The position numbers and the translations under genes were made by a program. From assembly GCA_963931925.1 (NCBI GenBank), contig OZ007575.1, positions 46,018,152 through 46,082,151 of the forward strand: a stretch of 64,000 bases of DNA, in the 5' to 3' direction. Each line of letters starts with the position of its first letter. The first letter of the stretch is position 1. Below the pieces are notes generated by a model, which saw nothing but the letters and a program-made list of their open reading frames with translations, searched no databases and had not been told where the DNA came from. This document shows, one piece after another, positions 1-10,767 of the stretch. Source of the stretch: Onchidella celtica (Eukaryota; Mollusca; Gastropoda; Systellommatophora; Onchidiidae).

Positions 1-60
1 CACACTCCCCGGGCCTTGCCTTCCCATCAAGTTGAATTCCATTTGATTTATTTTCATCAG

Positions 61-321
61 GTTCCTCAAAAGATGTGGCTCAAGAATTCCAGTCGTGTTC
101 ATATGGAATCTGAAAGACTTTACAGGCCCAACTGGTTTGAAAACTACTTGTTATTCAATAGAAGTGATTACCCTTGGCGCAACAACTATGCTTGTCATGT
201 GTGGAGCAAAAAGACGCCACTACCAAGATCACTGGACGACGTTCAAACTTCAAATACGACGGTTGCACAAATATTCCGTCACGTCCTGTACGGAGATTCC
301 AGACCAAGAACATACGGCTGA
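61..321 (+). CDS. Last coding exon of an upstream A4GNT-like glycosyltransferase paralogue (partial gene)
   Basis: The exon encodes 86 residues plus stop and begins after a splice acceptor (tttcatcag, AG at 59-60), reading VPQKMWLKNSSRV. It is nearly identical to the last exon of the gene at 10768-24514: two substitutions are visible (N for K and K for Q around the RNNYACHVW segment), and the end is two residues longer because its stop is a downstream TGA. The pattern of a conserved W in PNWFENYLLF, a W-x-N-x-Y segment and an NTT-x-x-QIF-x-x-VLYG ending fits the C-terminus of the alpha-1,4-glycosyltransferase (Gb3/A4GNT-type) family. Its other exons must lie left of the window. This shows that the glycosyltransferases are tandemly duplicated here. 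Confidence 0.85.
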   Translation, partial: VPQKMWLKNSSRVHMESERLYRPNWFENYLLFNRSDYPWRNNYACHVWSKKTPLPRSLDDVQTSNTTVAQIFRHVLYGDSRPRTYG

Positions 322-689
322 TAATAATAGCAATGGTGTACATTTATATAGCGTCTCTTTCTACAAATTGGGACTAAGGCTCTTTACAGTGTAATAGTAA
401 CAACTCTTTCTCTCTCTCTGCAGTGGACATACAAATTTAATCTACTTTAAGGCTGTTCAAAAACCATACATGGCGTAAGGGAGACATTATCAGTCAGTCC
501 GGAGACTTTTCGATAGTGGACTAACTTTAGCTCTATTCTGAACTTCTCGAATGAAGAATAATGAAGAATGCTTGTGTGGCCCATAGATTTCTGAAGGGCC
601 TTTGGGGGATGAATAATTTAATTAGATTTTCTGGAATTTTCTTCGAAACTCCTACAACAAAGGACTTACATTCTGTGTGAGCCTGCCTT

Positions 690-1049
690 AGATGTTGCAT
701 GTTCCTGTTTGCATTTTTAAGTAGTAAACGAGCAGCGTTGTTCTGAAATGATTGGAGCTTATTTTAGTTCATCAGCCTGAATGCCTGGCAGGGGTGAGTT
801 ACAGTAATCCAGCCTGGGGAGAAGGAAATGAAGGCTGGCACTAGAGTTTTGGTAGCATTTACAATTAGATAAGATTTTATTTGGGCAGTCTTTCTCAGTT
901 CTGCAAAGGTGCCTTTTACGACATGAATAATAATAATAATAAAAATGTGCCGTCCAAAATGACACTTGGGATTTTAGTGATATAACTGTTGCTAATAACG
1001 TCAACAAGACGATTGACCTGACACCCCAACCATCAAAAAATATTAACAA
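690..1049 (-). pseudogene. CR1/Rex-like LINE reverse transcriptase scrap (copy A)
   Basis: Minus-strand reading gives a segment ending in PRLDYCNSPLPGIQADELK. After a frameshift it continues as NKLQSFQNNAARLLLK. The pair SRLDYCNSLL...LQ..QNAAARL is a signature of the RT C-terminal region of CR1/Rex-type non-LTR retrotransposons. Upstream in the same strand, LRKTAQIKSYL resembles the usual LR-x-IAKIRPFL. The sequence is frameshifted and non-functional. It lies about 370 bp downstream of the glycosyltransferase stop and may be within its 3' UTR. The same scrap occurs at 24888-25247. Confidence 0.7.
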
Positions 1050-1059
1050 TTAAGATAAT

Positions 1060-2842
1060 GCAGAGTGACTATTTGGACCATATTATTATTATGTCCAGCT
1101 GGTGTATAGACATGTTTGGAAGTTTCGAGAGGTTTAGAGACAGAGTTTGGACTTGGTACAAATTATCTTCTGTTATGGGCAAAATGCCAGCAGTCATGTT
1201 CCTGACACTGGCCACAAATTGGTTATAAAATCAACAACACCCAGTATTCTCACTATTTTGGCCTTATGACACCAAATTAACAGTTTCCTTTGAAATATTA
1301 TCCCTTTGAAATAATGTAGTATATAAAAATGCGCTTATATTCAAATAAGAGAAACAGTTTTTATTAGTCAGACAAGGAACACACACATACACACGTATAC
1401 ACACAACGCAGTGTGTTCACAAATCCCAGGCAGGTAGGGCGATTACACCACACCAAAATTAAAACAGGTAATATCAGAACCAAAATCTTTAGTTATCTCA
1501 GACAAGAAAATTGCCTTGGTCGAGGAACCCTCCCAGAAAATCGGCATTCTTATGCCAGTAGTGTGATTAGAGCCTCTCTTTCACCGTAACTACAATGGAA
1601 GACAAAAAATAAAGACATTCAATCTTATCTTTATTTTCCAACATACCTTAGTAATTCGCTAACTCTTCCCAATTATTATAATAGATAGAAAATGCCTAAT
1701 GCGTGTAGTACAAGTGACCACGTTTTGTTACGTAACCCTGACTCGCCTACTTTCATCGGTCCGCACTTGGGTCACTTGGCGGGACTCCGTGATTTCGTCT
1801 CCTGTCGCCCCCACCCCCCCCCCCTCCCCTTCCAATTATGATCTGACTGATGAATCGAAAATCAGCTGTTTTTATCCTTAATTTTTCTTTTTACTTCCTT
1901 CCAAAACTCAAAACTAGGTCAGGGCAGTCAAAAAGGAGATCATAGCAGTTAAACAAAAAGACAAGCCACGATGTCTAACAGGCAATGTCGCAGATGTTCT
2001 GTGATAAATTGCAATCATTCTTCACTAAAGCGACCTTTAGGAAGATGATGAGAAAATACTCCGTTTTTCACAAAAGTTTATCTCCTTACGTCGATCTGAC
2101 CTAAAATCCGAACTCACGTTCATATTCAGAATTCATTGGGAACAGAACTGGTCAATTATTTTGATTTAGCTCTTCATGAAAGACATTTTCCTCTCATGGT
2201 TTTTGGCAAAATTGTTTCAAATTCGCTCTAGACTCTTAATTCTAGAGTCCAAGGCTGTTGTGCTAGATCTACATCTACATCTACATCTACATGGGTCTAG
2301 AGTCTAAGATTGTTGTCCAAGATTATTAGCTCGGCTTAGAATTAGATCGATTATAATAAATCTGAACGGGCAATAATTACATCCAACACAAGACACTTAA
2401 ATCTAATTTAGATCTAGATCACACATACAAAAACATAATCTATCCACGTATGTAATACATTCTATCACAAATTGAAATTAAAATTAACAGATTAAAATTT
2501 CTCCCTATCACCCCCCTCATATCACCAACGAAAATTTATAATTCATTATTAAATAAATATTATATAATATATATTCAAATAATATTATAATACTTTAGAA
2601 AACAAGTTGTGATTTGTGAATTGCGCCTAACAGGCTGCGTTACAATTTGAGATAGAGAGAGACAGAGAGACAGAGAGAGTGAGAGAAAGAGGGTGAGAGA
2701 AAGAAAGAGAGAGTGAGAGAGATGCAAATGGAGAGAATAAGACTTTCTGTAAAGCGCCTAGATCAAACTTGTTTGGATTAGGCACTATATAAATGATCTT
2801 CATTATTATTATTATTATTTACGGCCACGTTTATTCGCAGAC
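1060..2842. other. Non-coding flank with a LINE/SINE-type tail
   Basis: No supported gene. The stretch holds an (AC)n-rich patch near 1381-1405, a C-run at 1813-1824, four CTACAT-type repeats at 2269-2292 and a GA-rich patch at 2649-2720. At 2750-2820 the motif AAAGCGCCTAGATC, then GGCACTATATAAATGATC and (ATT)n, resembles the 3' end common to many CR1/L2-derived elements. Bases 1125-2314 and 2470-2821 are missing from duplicate copy B. Confidence 0.5.
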
Positions 2843-3877
2843 GTCTGCGAAAAAGATCGGAATGTCATTCGCAGATGGATTTTGGATTCTGTGATTTTTA
2901 TTTAGGGGTGCTCCTTTAGATCACAATTCTGGCTTGTTTTGTTGAATAATTAGGTTCTTCACTGGGTAAGACAGCTCGATTCGGATTAACGCATGATGTT
3001 TCCTACGGGAATGATGCACCAGGTTGTCTTTTTTTTTTTTCAGCGATACTTATTGGGTGTCGTGTCCCCGGTAGCATGCTAAGTAAACTCGCCTGCTGAC
3101 TTGGTAAAGGGGGGGGGGGGTGTCCGAATCTCCGTAAGAGCTGACTTTTTGGTGTTGTTGTTGTTGTTACTTTTTTCTCTGCTTCCCTGCCCCCCCCCCC
3201 CCCAACTGAATTGTGAGTGGAATTTCTTTTTTTTTCTTTATTTAGATTAGCCAATTTTGTCCTGTGTGAAGTCACAGAGAAAGTCAGACAGAGCAGACAA
3301 AAATGGACACAACTTCCATGCAAACAAAACAGTAATAAAACACAAAATAACAAATAGCTGAAGCAGAAGATCCCCAAAATATATTTGCAGTAAATAGGGG
3401 ATAGATATAAGTCACGACAGAGAGAGACGAAGTTTTCAGTTCACACTGACTAAAAGAAATCATTTAATGTTTAAAATTTGATTTACATTTGTATTTGTAA
3501 TTAGCAACTCTCCTGTTCAATGAAAAGGAATAAATGAAATGAACAGGAATAAATAAAAGAAGTAATCTGGAGCACACTAGTAATGACTAGTTTCAGCACG
3601 ACATCAATTTTGCAAAATCCTTAGGAAAAAAATTGATTCCTAATAATGAGCAGTACAGTGTACTGGGTTTAAAAAAAAAAAAAGGCTCCGACGTGGCACT
3701 GATCCCAAGACGGATTGAACCCAAGACGGACTGTACCCATAGTCTCAGACTGATAACCGTAGACGCTAGACATTGCGCCACCACAGACCAGAATAGGCGG
3801 AAGGAACGTTTCCATAGTAGACACCACGACACAAAGAAACCCCATCTGCGAATTATTTCGGGGTTTTATTCGCAGAC
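2843..3877. mobile_element. MITE-like element with ~36-bp imperfect inverted repeats
   Basis: The left end starts GTCTGCGAAAAAG and reaches TTCGCAGATGG at 2878. The right end starts CCATCTGCGAA at 3842 and ends TTCGCAGAC at 3877. The reverse complement of the right end aligns with the left over about 36 bases. The left end also lies within a perfect 18-bp palindrome, TTCGCAGACGTCTGCGAA (2835-2852), suggesting head-to-head ends. No transposase is present. In duplicate copy B the same left end and palindrome survive (near 25496) but the right part is deleted. Confidence 0.55.
3690..3812 (-). repeat. tRNA-like SINE head
   Basis: Minus-strand reading contains TGGTGGCGCAATGTCTAGCG, like a degenerate A-box region of a tRNA, followed by GGGTTCAATCC, a good B box (GGTTCRANYCC). 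An imperfect tandem repeat of CCAAGACGGA surrounds the B box. This is best read as a tRNA-derived SINE fragment, perhaps tRNA-Asn-like, and not a functional tRNA: the cloverleaf arms do not pair convincingly. It lies within the element at 2843-3877 and is absent from copy B. Confidence 0.45.
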
Positions 3878-4304
3878 ACTTCATTTGGTGCAATTAATGT
3901 CTTAGTATACAGGGCCGGGATAATGCCAAGTGATGCCTTAAGCACCGTCCATTCTTGGTGACCCTCGACCCTCAGATTGGCAGGACATTCTCAGTGAAAT
4001 ATTAGATTCAAAATTCAGTTTTCTTACAGCCAGACCTCACAACTTTTTCTTGTTGGTTTTTTTTTTTTTATCAAGTAGGTGAGATATTTAAAACGGCGAG
4101 GCTTATCCGAAAGCAAATACTTCAATCATTTCATTTATTGTAGGGGGCCCTTTTTGTGGACCTTGGTTCAGCTGGACCATTAATTACAGTTTTGCACCAT
4201 GATGGTTCATGGTAAATGGGATAATGAAACATTTCTGTGGTACAGCCCCCCCCCCCCCAATCCCTTTTTTCCCCTCTGAGCAGGTACTTATTTTCTTCTT
4301 CTTC

Positions 4305-4580
4305 TTCTTTAAGCCTCTTGATTCCTTGAGGAACATAGGGCCGCAACAACACTCCTCCAACGTATGCGGTTCTGACAGGTCCTCCTTAGCTCGGTCCACG
4401 TCATTTGGGCTGCCTTCACCTCAGCATCGATACTCCTACGCCAAGTCCGTTTTTGGTCGACCCATTTTCCGCTTCCCTTGTGCATTCCAGACCAGAGCCT
4501 GCCTGGTGAAGTTGGATTCCGGCTTTCGTAACGTGTGACCGATCCATCCCCATTTCCTTTTCTTTATCTCATCGTACTTG
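4305..4580 (-). pseudogene. RTE-like LINE ORF2 C-terminal tail (copy A)
   Basis: Minus-strand reading gives [20 protein letters not shown], then [18 protein letters not shown] with an in-frame stop, then WTELRRTCQNRIRWRSVVAAL after a frame change. The series WIGHTLRK...R-x-AL-x-WNPQGKRKRGRP...W is the familiar extreme C-terminus of RTE-related endonuclease/RT proteins. The sequence is disrupted and non-functional. It is duplicated with the flank at 26270-26560. Confidence 0.7.
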
Positions 4581-4599
4581 TTTTCTTAATGGTTAATCC

Positions 4600-5640
4600 A
4601 GGCGTGGTCGTATAGCCCGAAAATATGGAAGAAAATATCTGATTAATCAAATGTCTTCATTAAGGCACTCTACACACACTTTCTCTCTTCATATTTCAAG
4701 TAATGTGAGCTTCAGCTTGTTTACACTTCCTTGAACTTTATTATTTTTTCATTGTGCGGACGAATGGGATAACATTTCTTCTGAAAGCTTTAAGTAACTC
4801 TGGGTTGGCTGTTTCAACACAGCTTGCGTAAGAAATAATATTGATCAATGTCATTCAAGCACTAGAGAAAAAAATACAGCAGCTATGACTTTTTCTTTTT
4901 TTTTTTTTACATTCTTGGTCCAGTGTGCAGTTTATGAAATTATTGCTTTGTTTGTTATGGGTGTTCCCGAGAAGAGTCTTAAGGGATTGCCAGCTGCTGA
5001 AGTGCATGAGAAAATATTGAAGATCTATATGTATGCACAGCTGGCGTTGGTAATGTTGATCAATGTTGTCAAATACAGTTTTAAGGGGCGGAGTCTTTAT
5101 TCTTGGTGCCAGGAAGATGATTTTAATCAGAAATAACAAGGATCATAGAATGTGAAGAAAAACAGTGCGAAAATTATGCAAGTTGTCGGCTGCTATAGTT
5201 GCACCGGCCATATTGGATTTTGTTTACACATATTTTAACTAACCTTTCATTTCAAATTAAAATTTCAATTAAATTAATAGGAATTTGTATGCTTGTCGGA
5301 ATTATTGATTTATTTAGTTATTTTTCTTTCAAACCAATTTTCATGAGAAATTAAAATTTAACAAGGATATATTTCTTTCTTAATTTTACATTATGGTTTT
5401 GATGGGAAACTCCAGAAATAAACCGAATAACCTTTAAATTTCTGTAGATCTACCATCCCAGACAGTGGCACGTAATCGAGAAGAGAATAGCTCTCTTGTG
5501 TCCCTGCATGATATGTATGTCTAATATGAAAATAAAATGAGGGTACCAGACATGGCCTACATTCTCTCTCAATCGTCTATAGTGTGCCCTTCGGCCTCTC
5601 GTCCCATAGGACACGGCGACATGTGCACTAGCAAACATTT
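4600..5640. other. Non-coding flank with a short open frame shared by both copies
   Basis: An open frame at 4885-5136 ends in FKGRSLYSWCQEDDFNQK and recurs at 26873-27061. The differences seen between the copies (for example K/M, P/A and N/S changes) alter the amino acid, so purifying selection is not apparent. No start signal, splice structure or family match is recognisable. The rest is AT-rich intergenic sequence. Confidence 0.4.
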
Positions 5641-5649
5641 GTTGTTGTT

Positions 5650-5690
5650 GTTGTTCTTCTTCTTCTTCTTCTTTTTCATCATCATCATCA
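5650..5690 (+). repeat. Short CTT/CAT microsatellite, ancestral-length allele
   Basis: This is a run of about eight CTT units followed by CAT repeats, preceded by GTT repeats. It is the copy A counterpart of the 1.3-kb tract at 27555-28870, with matching flanks on both sides. Confidence 0.85.
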
Positions 5691-5759
5691 TCTTTTTTGC
5701 CATGGCGGCTGAGCATGCATGGTCGCAAAGTTTGGCTGAAATCTAAAGAGTCGAATTGA

Positions 5760-7444
5760 AACTCCTGGCTAGACAGAAAATGGGATAAAATTGAAAATTT
5801 GGTGAGAGTGCAAATTCGACGACGTCGGGTAAGACAGAGAAATAAGAATGTGATCCTGATAGAAATGATGTCCCACAGGAGAAGACAGTTCGAGATTGGG
5901 TTTGGGTTTACGTCGGCATGATAACGGCCACTTTGAGCCCGTCACGGTGTTTTTGGGGTACTATATTTATGTTTATTATTCAGAGTCTCATCAGAATGAG
6001 TGAGTATATTTGCTCGCTGAAGTTTTAGATAATTCCTAACTGTTACTTAGAGGTTTGTTGTTGTATTTTTAACTAGCGTTTGTTGATATAATTATGCATA
6101 GAACATAATATAGTAAGATGACATCTTGGTTTGATGAGTATTAATTATGTGATGCGTTCGCTTGAGGACGTTTTTGGGATTGTTTCTATCTGCATTCAAC
6201 TCTTGGAATCGGGTTTGGTTGTTTTACCGTGGATGTGCGAAAATTTAATCTCTCTGCCTCTCTCGCTGTCTGTCTGTCTCTCTGTCTGTCTGTCTCTCTG
6301 TCTGTCTCTCTCTCTCTCTCTGTCTTTGTTTTACAACTTTACGTTGGAATTGTCCCTTGTGGCGAAAATGGTAATTTTGAAATGGGGGTGTGAGGGGGGG
6401 GGGGGGAGTGGAGAGAATCTATGTCGCTTTCGTGGTCGTTTTTTTTTTTAAGGGGCGCGGAGGATGGTATCTACTCAAAGTATATATGTATTATATTATT
6501 ATAGCATCGTTCTTTGTAGACAGCCAATCGCCAGTACGAAATGTTATCTAGAGAAAATAATTATGAGGTGAATTAAAGTCGTAGTGCCTAGTTAGTGCTC
6601 AGCAAAGTGGGAGTGAAAAAAGGAAGAAAGAGAAATGATCAATCCAAGATGGTGATAGAGCCCACGAGCTCTGTTACGGCACTCATCGTCTTGTTTGGGA
6701 GGAAAAAGGATCGCTTAACCGTTCGACCATTCCGTCTCTCCAAAAAAGACATGGTCGCAGCCGAACTATGTCGCGATGTCTCTTACCGACTTGAGTATTC
6801 GTTCGCTGGGGCCACGCCCACCCACGTCAGCCCTCCCCTCCCTATTCTTTCTTTTCACCCGCCTGCCATTGGACAATACAAACATCTAGGACAACCAACG
6901 AATACAGGATGTATGTCTCCGAGTTTTTTCAAGTTATAGAAGTTAATAGATGTAAAAATTATCTTCCGGACCGATCCCTGGCGACATGTCATGTTGTCGG
7001 TGTTCTGATGATTTTTCATGAATTTTATTTTTCCAGCTTATTCACTCCCACTCTCATCATATCTTGGTGCATAATGTCCAATATCAGGCCCAAATTCAAC
7101 GTATAAATGCCAAAATTTTGCGAAATAGTTTTCGCGCATGAGCCTCGCTAATCCGGAACTCAGATTTCCTACTCCCGTTGAACTTCAGTATCTATTTAAG
7201 GAGGTCCCATAGAGCACGTCAATAGCCAGTCATGCTATATTGAATCTACTTTTTAAAATTTGGAAAAATTAAGAAATACTGATGGTGTACTTTACTCCTG
7301 ACACTGAGGCCAAATAAAAATAAATTTTATTGATTGGTTCTGAACCGCAAGCCAAAACGTAATGACTTTTTTTTTTTTATATTTCATTTATCAAAATTAA
7401 CGTAGCATGAATTACAAATTTGCACAGCAGGATACATAGCGATA
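5760..7444. other. Intergenic sequence, no gene seen
   Basis: Contains the end of the duplicated block (about 6253), a TCTG/CT microsatellite at 6253-6325, a G-run near 6397-6406 and ordinary AT-rich sequence. At 5853-5857 the target ATCCT is still single; the corresponding site in copy B received a solo LTR. Open frames at 6595-6939 and 6909-7106 show no recognisable motif. Confidence 0.5.
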
Positions 7445-7649
7445 CCCCTCTGACCAGACCTCGTAAGCGCGGCGAGAAAAATTTTACAGGAGAAGCAAAA
7501 AATTGATTTCTTGAGTAACTGCATTGTCAATTCACCTCAAATTTATGTATGAAACCCATCACATGATAGCCACATCAGGGGTGCATGTTATTTCCAATTG
7601 TCTTTTATGCTGATTGCAAAATGGCGCATGTGAGTTATGATTATTTTGC

Positions 7650-7710
7650 TATCATTCTGATCATACCTCGTAAGCGACGTCGATGTCGCTTAGGAGTTTT
7701 GATCAGAATG
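7650..7710. repeat. Near-perfect hairpin within foldback element
   Basis: TCATTCTGATCATACCTCG on the left is matched by the reverse complement of a segment ending TTTTGATCAGAATGA. The arms meet around GTAAGCGACGTCGATGTCGC, giving a stem of roughly 27 bp with a few mismatches. The arm carries the element's terminal motif (TGATCAnACCTCGTAAGCG). Confidence 0.7.
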
Positions 7711-8164
7711 AAAACTTGCTGGAGTGACAGCGCGTAAGCGACAATTCCCTCAACAAAGTGTTGCTGAAATGATTTGTACCCGATAATGTAATCATTATCC
7801 AAGTTTACTGTAACAATCTTTAATTTTCATAACATTTTTATAATTCTAGAAGATGATATTAATTAAATGTGTCATTACAATTATAAAGCGCAACCCAATT
7901 TCTTGTGCAATCTTTGCGAACCTTAACTCTAATTAATGAACTTTGGATTAGTAAAGGAGAAGAGACATACAAAATGACATGGATGAACATTTAAAGATTT
8001 GTGAGGACATACACGAACGCAAAGAGAATTCTTGTCCAAAATTACATTAACCTTTATTACGTTTTGCTCAAAGACTATACACAAAAACAACTACAGAAAA
8101 AGAGTCATAATGAAAACTATAGTTTGATTTACCTACGCACAAGAAGACTGTTCTCTAGTGTGAA

Positions 8165-8170
8165 TTTTTT

Positions 8171-8205
<35 letters not shown>

Positions 8206-8227
8206 TTCTTTCTCTCTCTCTCTCTCT

Positions 8228-8267
<40 letters not shown>

Positions 8268-8270
8268 TTT
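8165..8270 (+). repeat. (CT)n microsatellite with CTTT interruptions
   Basis: About 105 bases of CT dinucleotides interrupted by TTTC units. The open frame spanning it is a low-complexity Ser/Leu/Phe artefact. Confidence 0.95.
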
Positions 8271-8820
8271 TCAGTGCTTCGAGAGAGTGTACATCGACGT
8301 TGTTCAGGATTTAACTGGTCGATGAAACAGACAAACTAAGATATTTTTTGGGGATCGCTTGAAGACGATTTTGGTGTGTCCTTTGTCGCTGCCTTATTTT
8401 GCTCCAAAGATAGTTGGAATATTCCCATACCGCGACAGTACGACTCCATAACAGAAGCTATGAAGGAATATAAGAGTCGAATGTATAGAGTTTAACGTTT
8501 AAATATCACTAGTCACTCATAGTAATCGATTGCAGTCCCAATTGTGTTGATCAGTTGGTCAAACGCAGTACAATAATTCGCCCAAAGCTCACAGCAAATT
8601 AATATTTCACGAAAAGAATCACAAGTCATTCTCGTCGAAAATTCGCAGCGTCAATGACATTGGATTTAGTCCAAAACTCAGTCATAGTTATTGGAGAATA
8701 ATTATTTGATACATGTAGCTTTAAAATCATTGGAACAAACACTCACAAAGTGCATAACTTACAACTTGATAGCAAGAGCTGAAATGATCGTTTTTGGCAT
8801 GCTATCGGGCTTTTATATTA

Positions 8821-10010
8821 TATGACTATGTGTGCAACATTACCTTATATGGTCAAGAGCCATCCTCTTGTGACAAATACTACTATTTCCTTCTCATGCC
8901 CAATGTCTGGTCAAAACGTTCCTCTTACAACAACGTACCATCTGTGCGGTAAAACTTCAAAGAGTTTTTTTATTTTGATTTGAGGTCTTTATTTTAGGAG
9001 GTTCGCTGCCCTTGGCATTTACACCTCACTTTACTTGTTTTATTATTTCTTGTTCTGGCGGGGGGGGGGGGGAGGATGGATAAATTTTTAATCTATTAAT
9101 TTCAATTTTGCCCGGGCAGCGGCCTTTCGGCCTGCTCTTTACGATTTCCAACTGCCAAGGTATCTTTAACGTGCGCAACGTGCACACGGGCCCTCCGAAT
9201 TTTGGAGTTTTTTTATTTTGGCATGCTATCGAGTTTTTATATTACTATTATTTGAGGTCTTTATTTTAGGAGGTTCGCTGCCCTTGGCATTTACACCTCA
9301 CTTTACTTGTTTTATTATTTCTTGTTCTGGCGGGGGGGGGGGGGGGGGGGGAGAGATGATATGGATAAATTTTAATCTATTAATTTCAATTTTGCCCGGG
9401 CAGCGGCCTTTCGGCCTGCTCTTTACGATTTCCAACTGCCAAGGTATCTTTAACGTGCGCAACGTGCACACGGGCCCTCCGAATTTTTTCGTCCTTATCC
9501 GAGAAGACTAGGTACTCGATCCTACCCCCCAATAGGACCAGGGACTTGAAAATATGAGAAAAATCCACTTTCCAACATGCCTGCACTGCCCGGGTTTAGA
9601 ACCCGGGACCCTTGGCATGAGAGGCGAGCACCTTGCCTCTAGACCACCTTGTCCCCTTTTATATTACTATGTGTGTACCATTACCTTATATGGTCAAGAG
9701 CAATCCTCTTGCAACAAACACTACTATTTCTTTCTCATGTCCAATGTCTGGTCAAAACTTTCCTCTTACAACAACGTACCATCTGTGCGGTAAAACTTCA
9801 AAGGATTTTTTTTTTGTAGGAGAGTCATCATACTAGGTTCATCTGTGACCATTATTATGAATCACTGCCATCTTAAAGAATTGACAGTGATGCAACAACA
9901 AGACAGCCCATTCAATAACCAAATGACCACTCCTTCCTCTAACAACAACGAACCACCTGTGCGGTAAAACTTCAAAGGGTTTTTGTTAGGGGGCGTGACC
10001 TCATAAGTTC
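8821..10010 (+). repeat. Interleaved direct repeats inside the foldback element
   Basis: Two repeat types alternate. Type 1 (8821-8968, 9661-9812 and a shorter piece at about 9925-9985) carries CCAATGTCTGGTCAAAAC and GTGCGGTAAAACTTCAAAG. Type 2 (about 8980-9207 and 9250-9487) carries GCCCTTGGCATTTACACC, a G-run and GCCCGGGCAGCGGCCTTTCG. The arrangement indicates local tandem duplication of a composite unit. A related type 2 fragment is in intron 2 near 20268-20320. Confidence 0.75.
9582..9655 (-). repeat. tRNA-derived SINE head
   Basis: Minus-strand reading gives GGGGACAAGGTGGTCTAGAG then GCTCGCCTCTCATGCC and CCCGGGTTCTAAACCCGGG. These resemble an acceptor/A-box, an anticodon arm and a B-box/T-arm with a perfect CCCGGGTT/AACCCGGG stem. 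The piece has degenerate A-box positions and sits among repeats, so it is read as the 5' head of a tRNA-related SINE whose body is the type 2 repeat to its left, not as a functional tRNA. Confidence 0.55.
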
Positions 10011-10402
10011 GTCTCTTGACCACTGTTATACACCACCGCCGTCTTAAAGACTTGTCAGTGATGAAAGAACGAGTCAACCCTGTTAATAACCAAATGACCA
10101 CTTCCAAGCAACGCCATCACATCGCGACTCATTGTGTCATCGTGTCTCATACGAGATCTGATCAGAATGAGTCTGAGGAGGGGTGGACTTACGGGTTTTG
10201 TTTATTTGCGGTTTAAGACATTTTTTGGGGGGCTTTTTCAGATTTTTGTTTTCTTAGCATATCCGTTGTGATCGGGAGAATGGTTTTCTGAGAAAAAACT
10301 AAATTCGAAAATTTTGTCTCTTACGAGGTCTGATCAGAGGGGTATCGAATCCAATCTGTGCATCTGTTGCAGAACAAACTTCGCTCTCTTACTCGTGTGC
10401 TG

Positions 10403-10450
10403 TATATATATAAAGAAGCCAACTCAGTCTACCCAGTCATCTCAGTGAAC
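10403..10450 (+). promoter_or_regulatory. TATA-type core promoter candidate of the glycosyltransferase gene
   Basis: TATATATATAAAG at about 10403-10415 is followed 20-40 bp later by several TCAGT initiator-like motifs (CTCAGTCT, CTCAGTGA). The coding start lies about 330 bp downstream in a favourable context: A at -3 and G at +4 around the ATG at 10768. No upstream ATG-initiated long frame intervenes. The transcription start is inferred. Confidence 0.5.
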
Positions 10451-10767
10451 TCGTAGCAGAACAGTTTCAAAAACAATGATAGCAACTACAGAAAACTCAA
10501 AGTTTGTCGACTTTGTATTTACTATTCTAATTGGCCAGATTTGTTCCCAGCGAAAAAAGAGCTGAATATAACAATAACAACAAAATAAAAGTATTTGACT
10601 AATGTGTGTGCAGGAAGTCATTAGCATAATGATACTGTGGAGTTTTCTGCCCACGGGATTTGGTACTTACATTTAGATTGATCTTTTTGCTGATGGACAG
10701 TTTTTTTAGGGTGACTAGTTGTATACAGTGCCACAAACTTTAGAACTGGAGCAAAAGCATTATCAGA

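Larger units (their letters stand above)
1..6253. repeat. Segmental duplication, copy A
   Basis: This block matches 24201-30421 in the same orientation, beginning at the first base of the window, so it probably extends further left. It carries the last exon of a glycosyltransferase and its 3' flank. Matching landmarks include the exon, a CR1-like LINE scrap, a palindrome, an RTE-like LINE tail, a CTT/CAT microsatellite, and a final match near 6140-6250. Copy A holds about 1190 bp (1125-2314), 350 bp (2470-2821) and 690 bp (about 3180-3870) that copy B lacks. After about 6253 the copies diverge completely. Confidence 0.92.
7445..10342. mobile_element. Foldback-like DNA element with repeated terminal motifs
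   Basis: The left end CCCCTCTGACCAGACCTCG at 7445 is matched by the reverse complement of the right end (CGAGGTCTGATCAGAGGGG, ending at 10342). Each end is preceded or followed by TA in a CGATA/TATCG context, suggesting a TA target duplication. A second inverted motif pair of the same type lies inside: near 7652-7710, itself a hairpin, and near 10148-10172. No transposase frame is seen. The interior is filled by direct repeats, a CT microsatellite and SINE sequence. The right end falls only about 60 bp upstream of the TATA-like box of the glycosyltransferase gene. Confidence 0.6.

Noticed and set aside
3690..3812. Functional tRNA-Asn gene
   Set aside because: Cloverleaf arms do not pair and a tandem repeat disrupts the T arm.
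9582..9655. Functional tRNA gene
   Set aside because: B box is good, but A box and anticodon arm are degenerate and it sits inside a SINE-like repeat.
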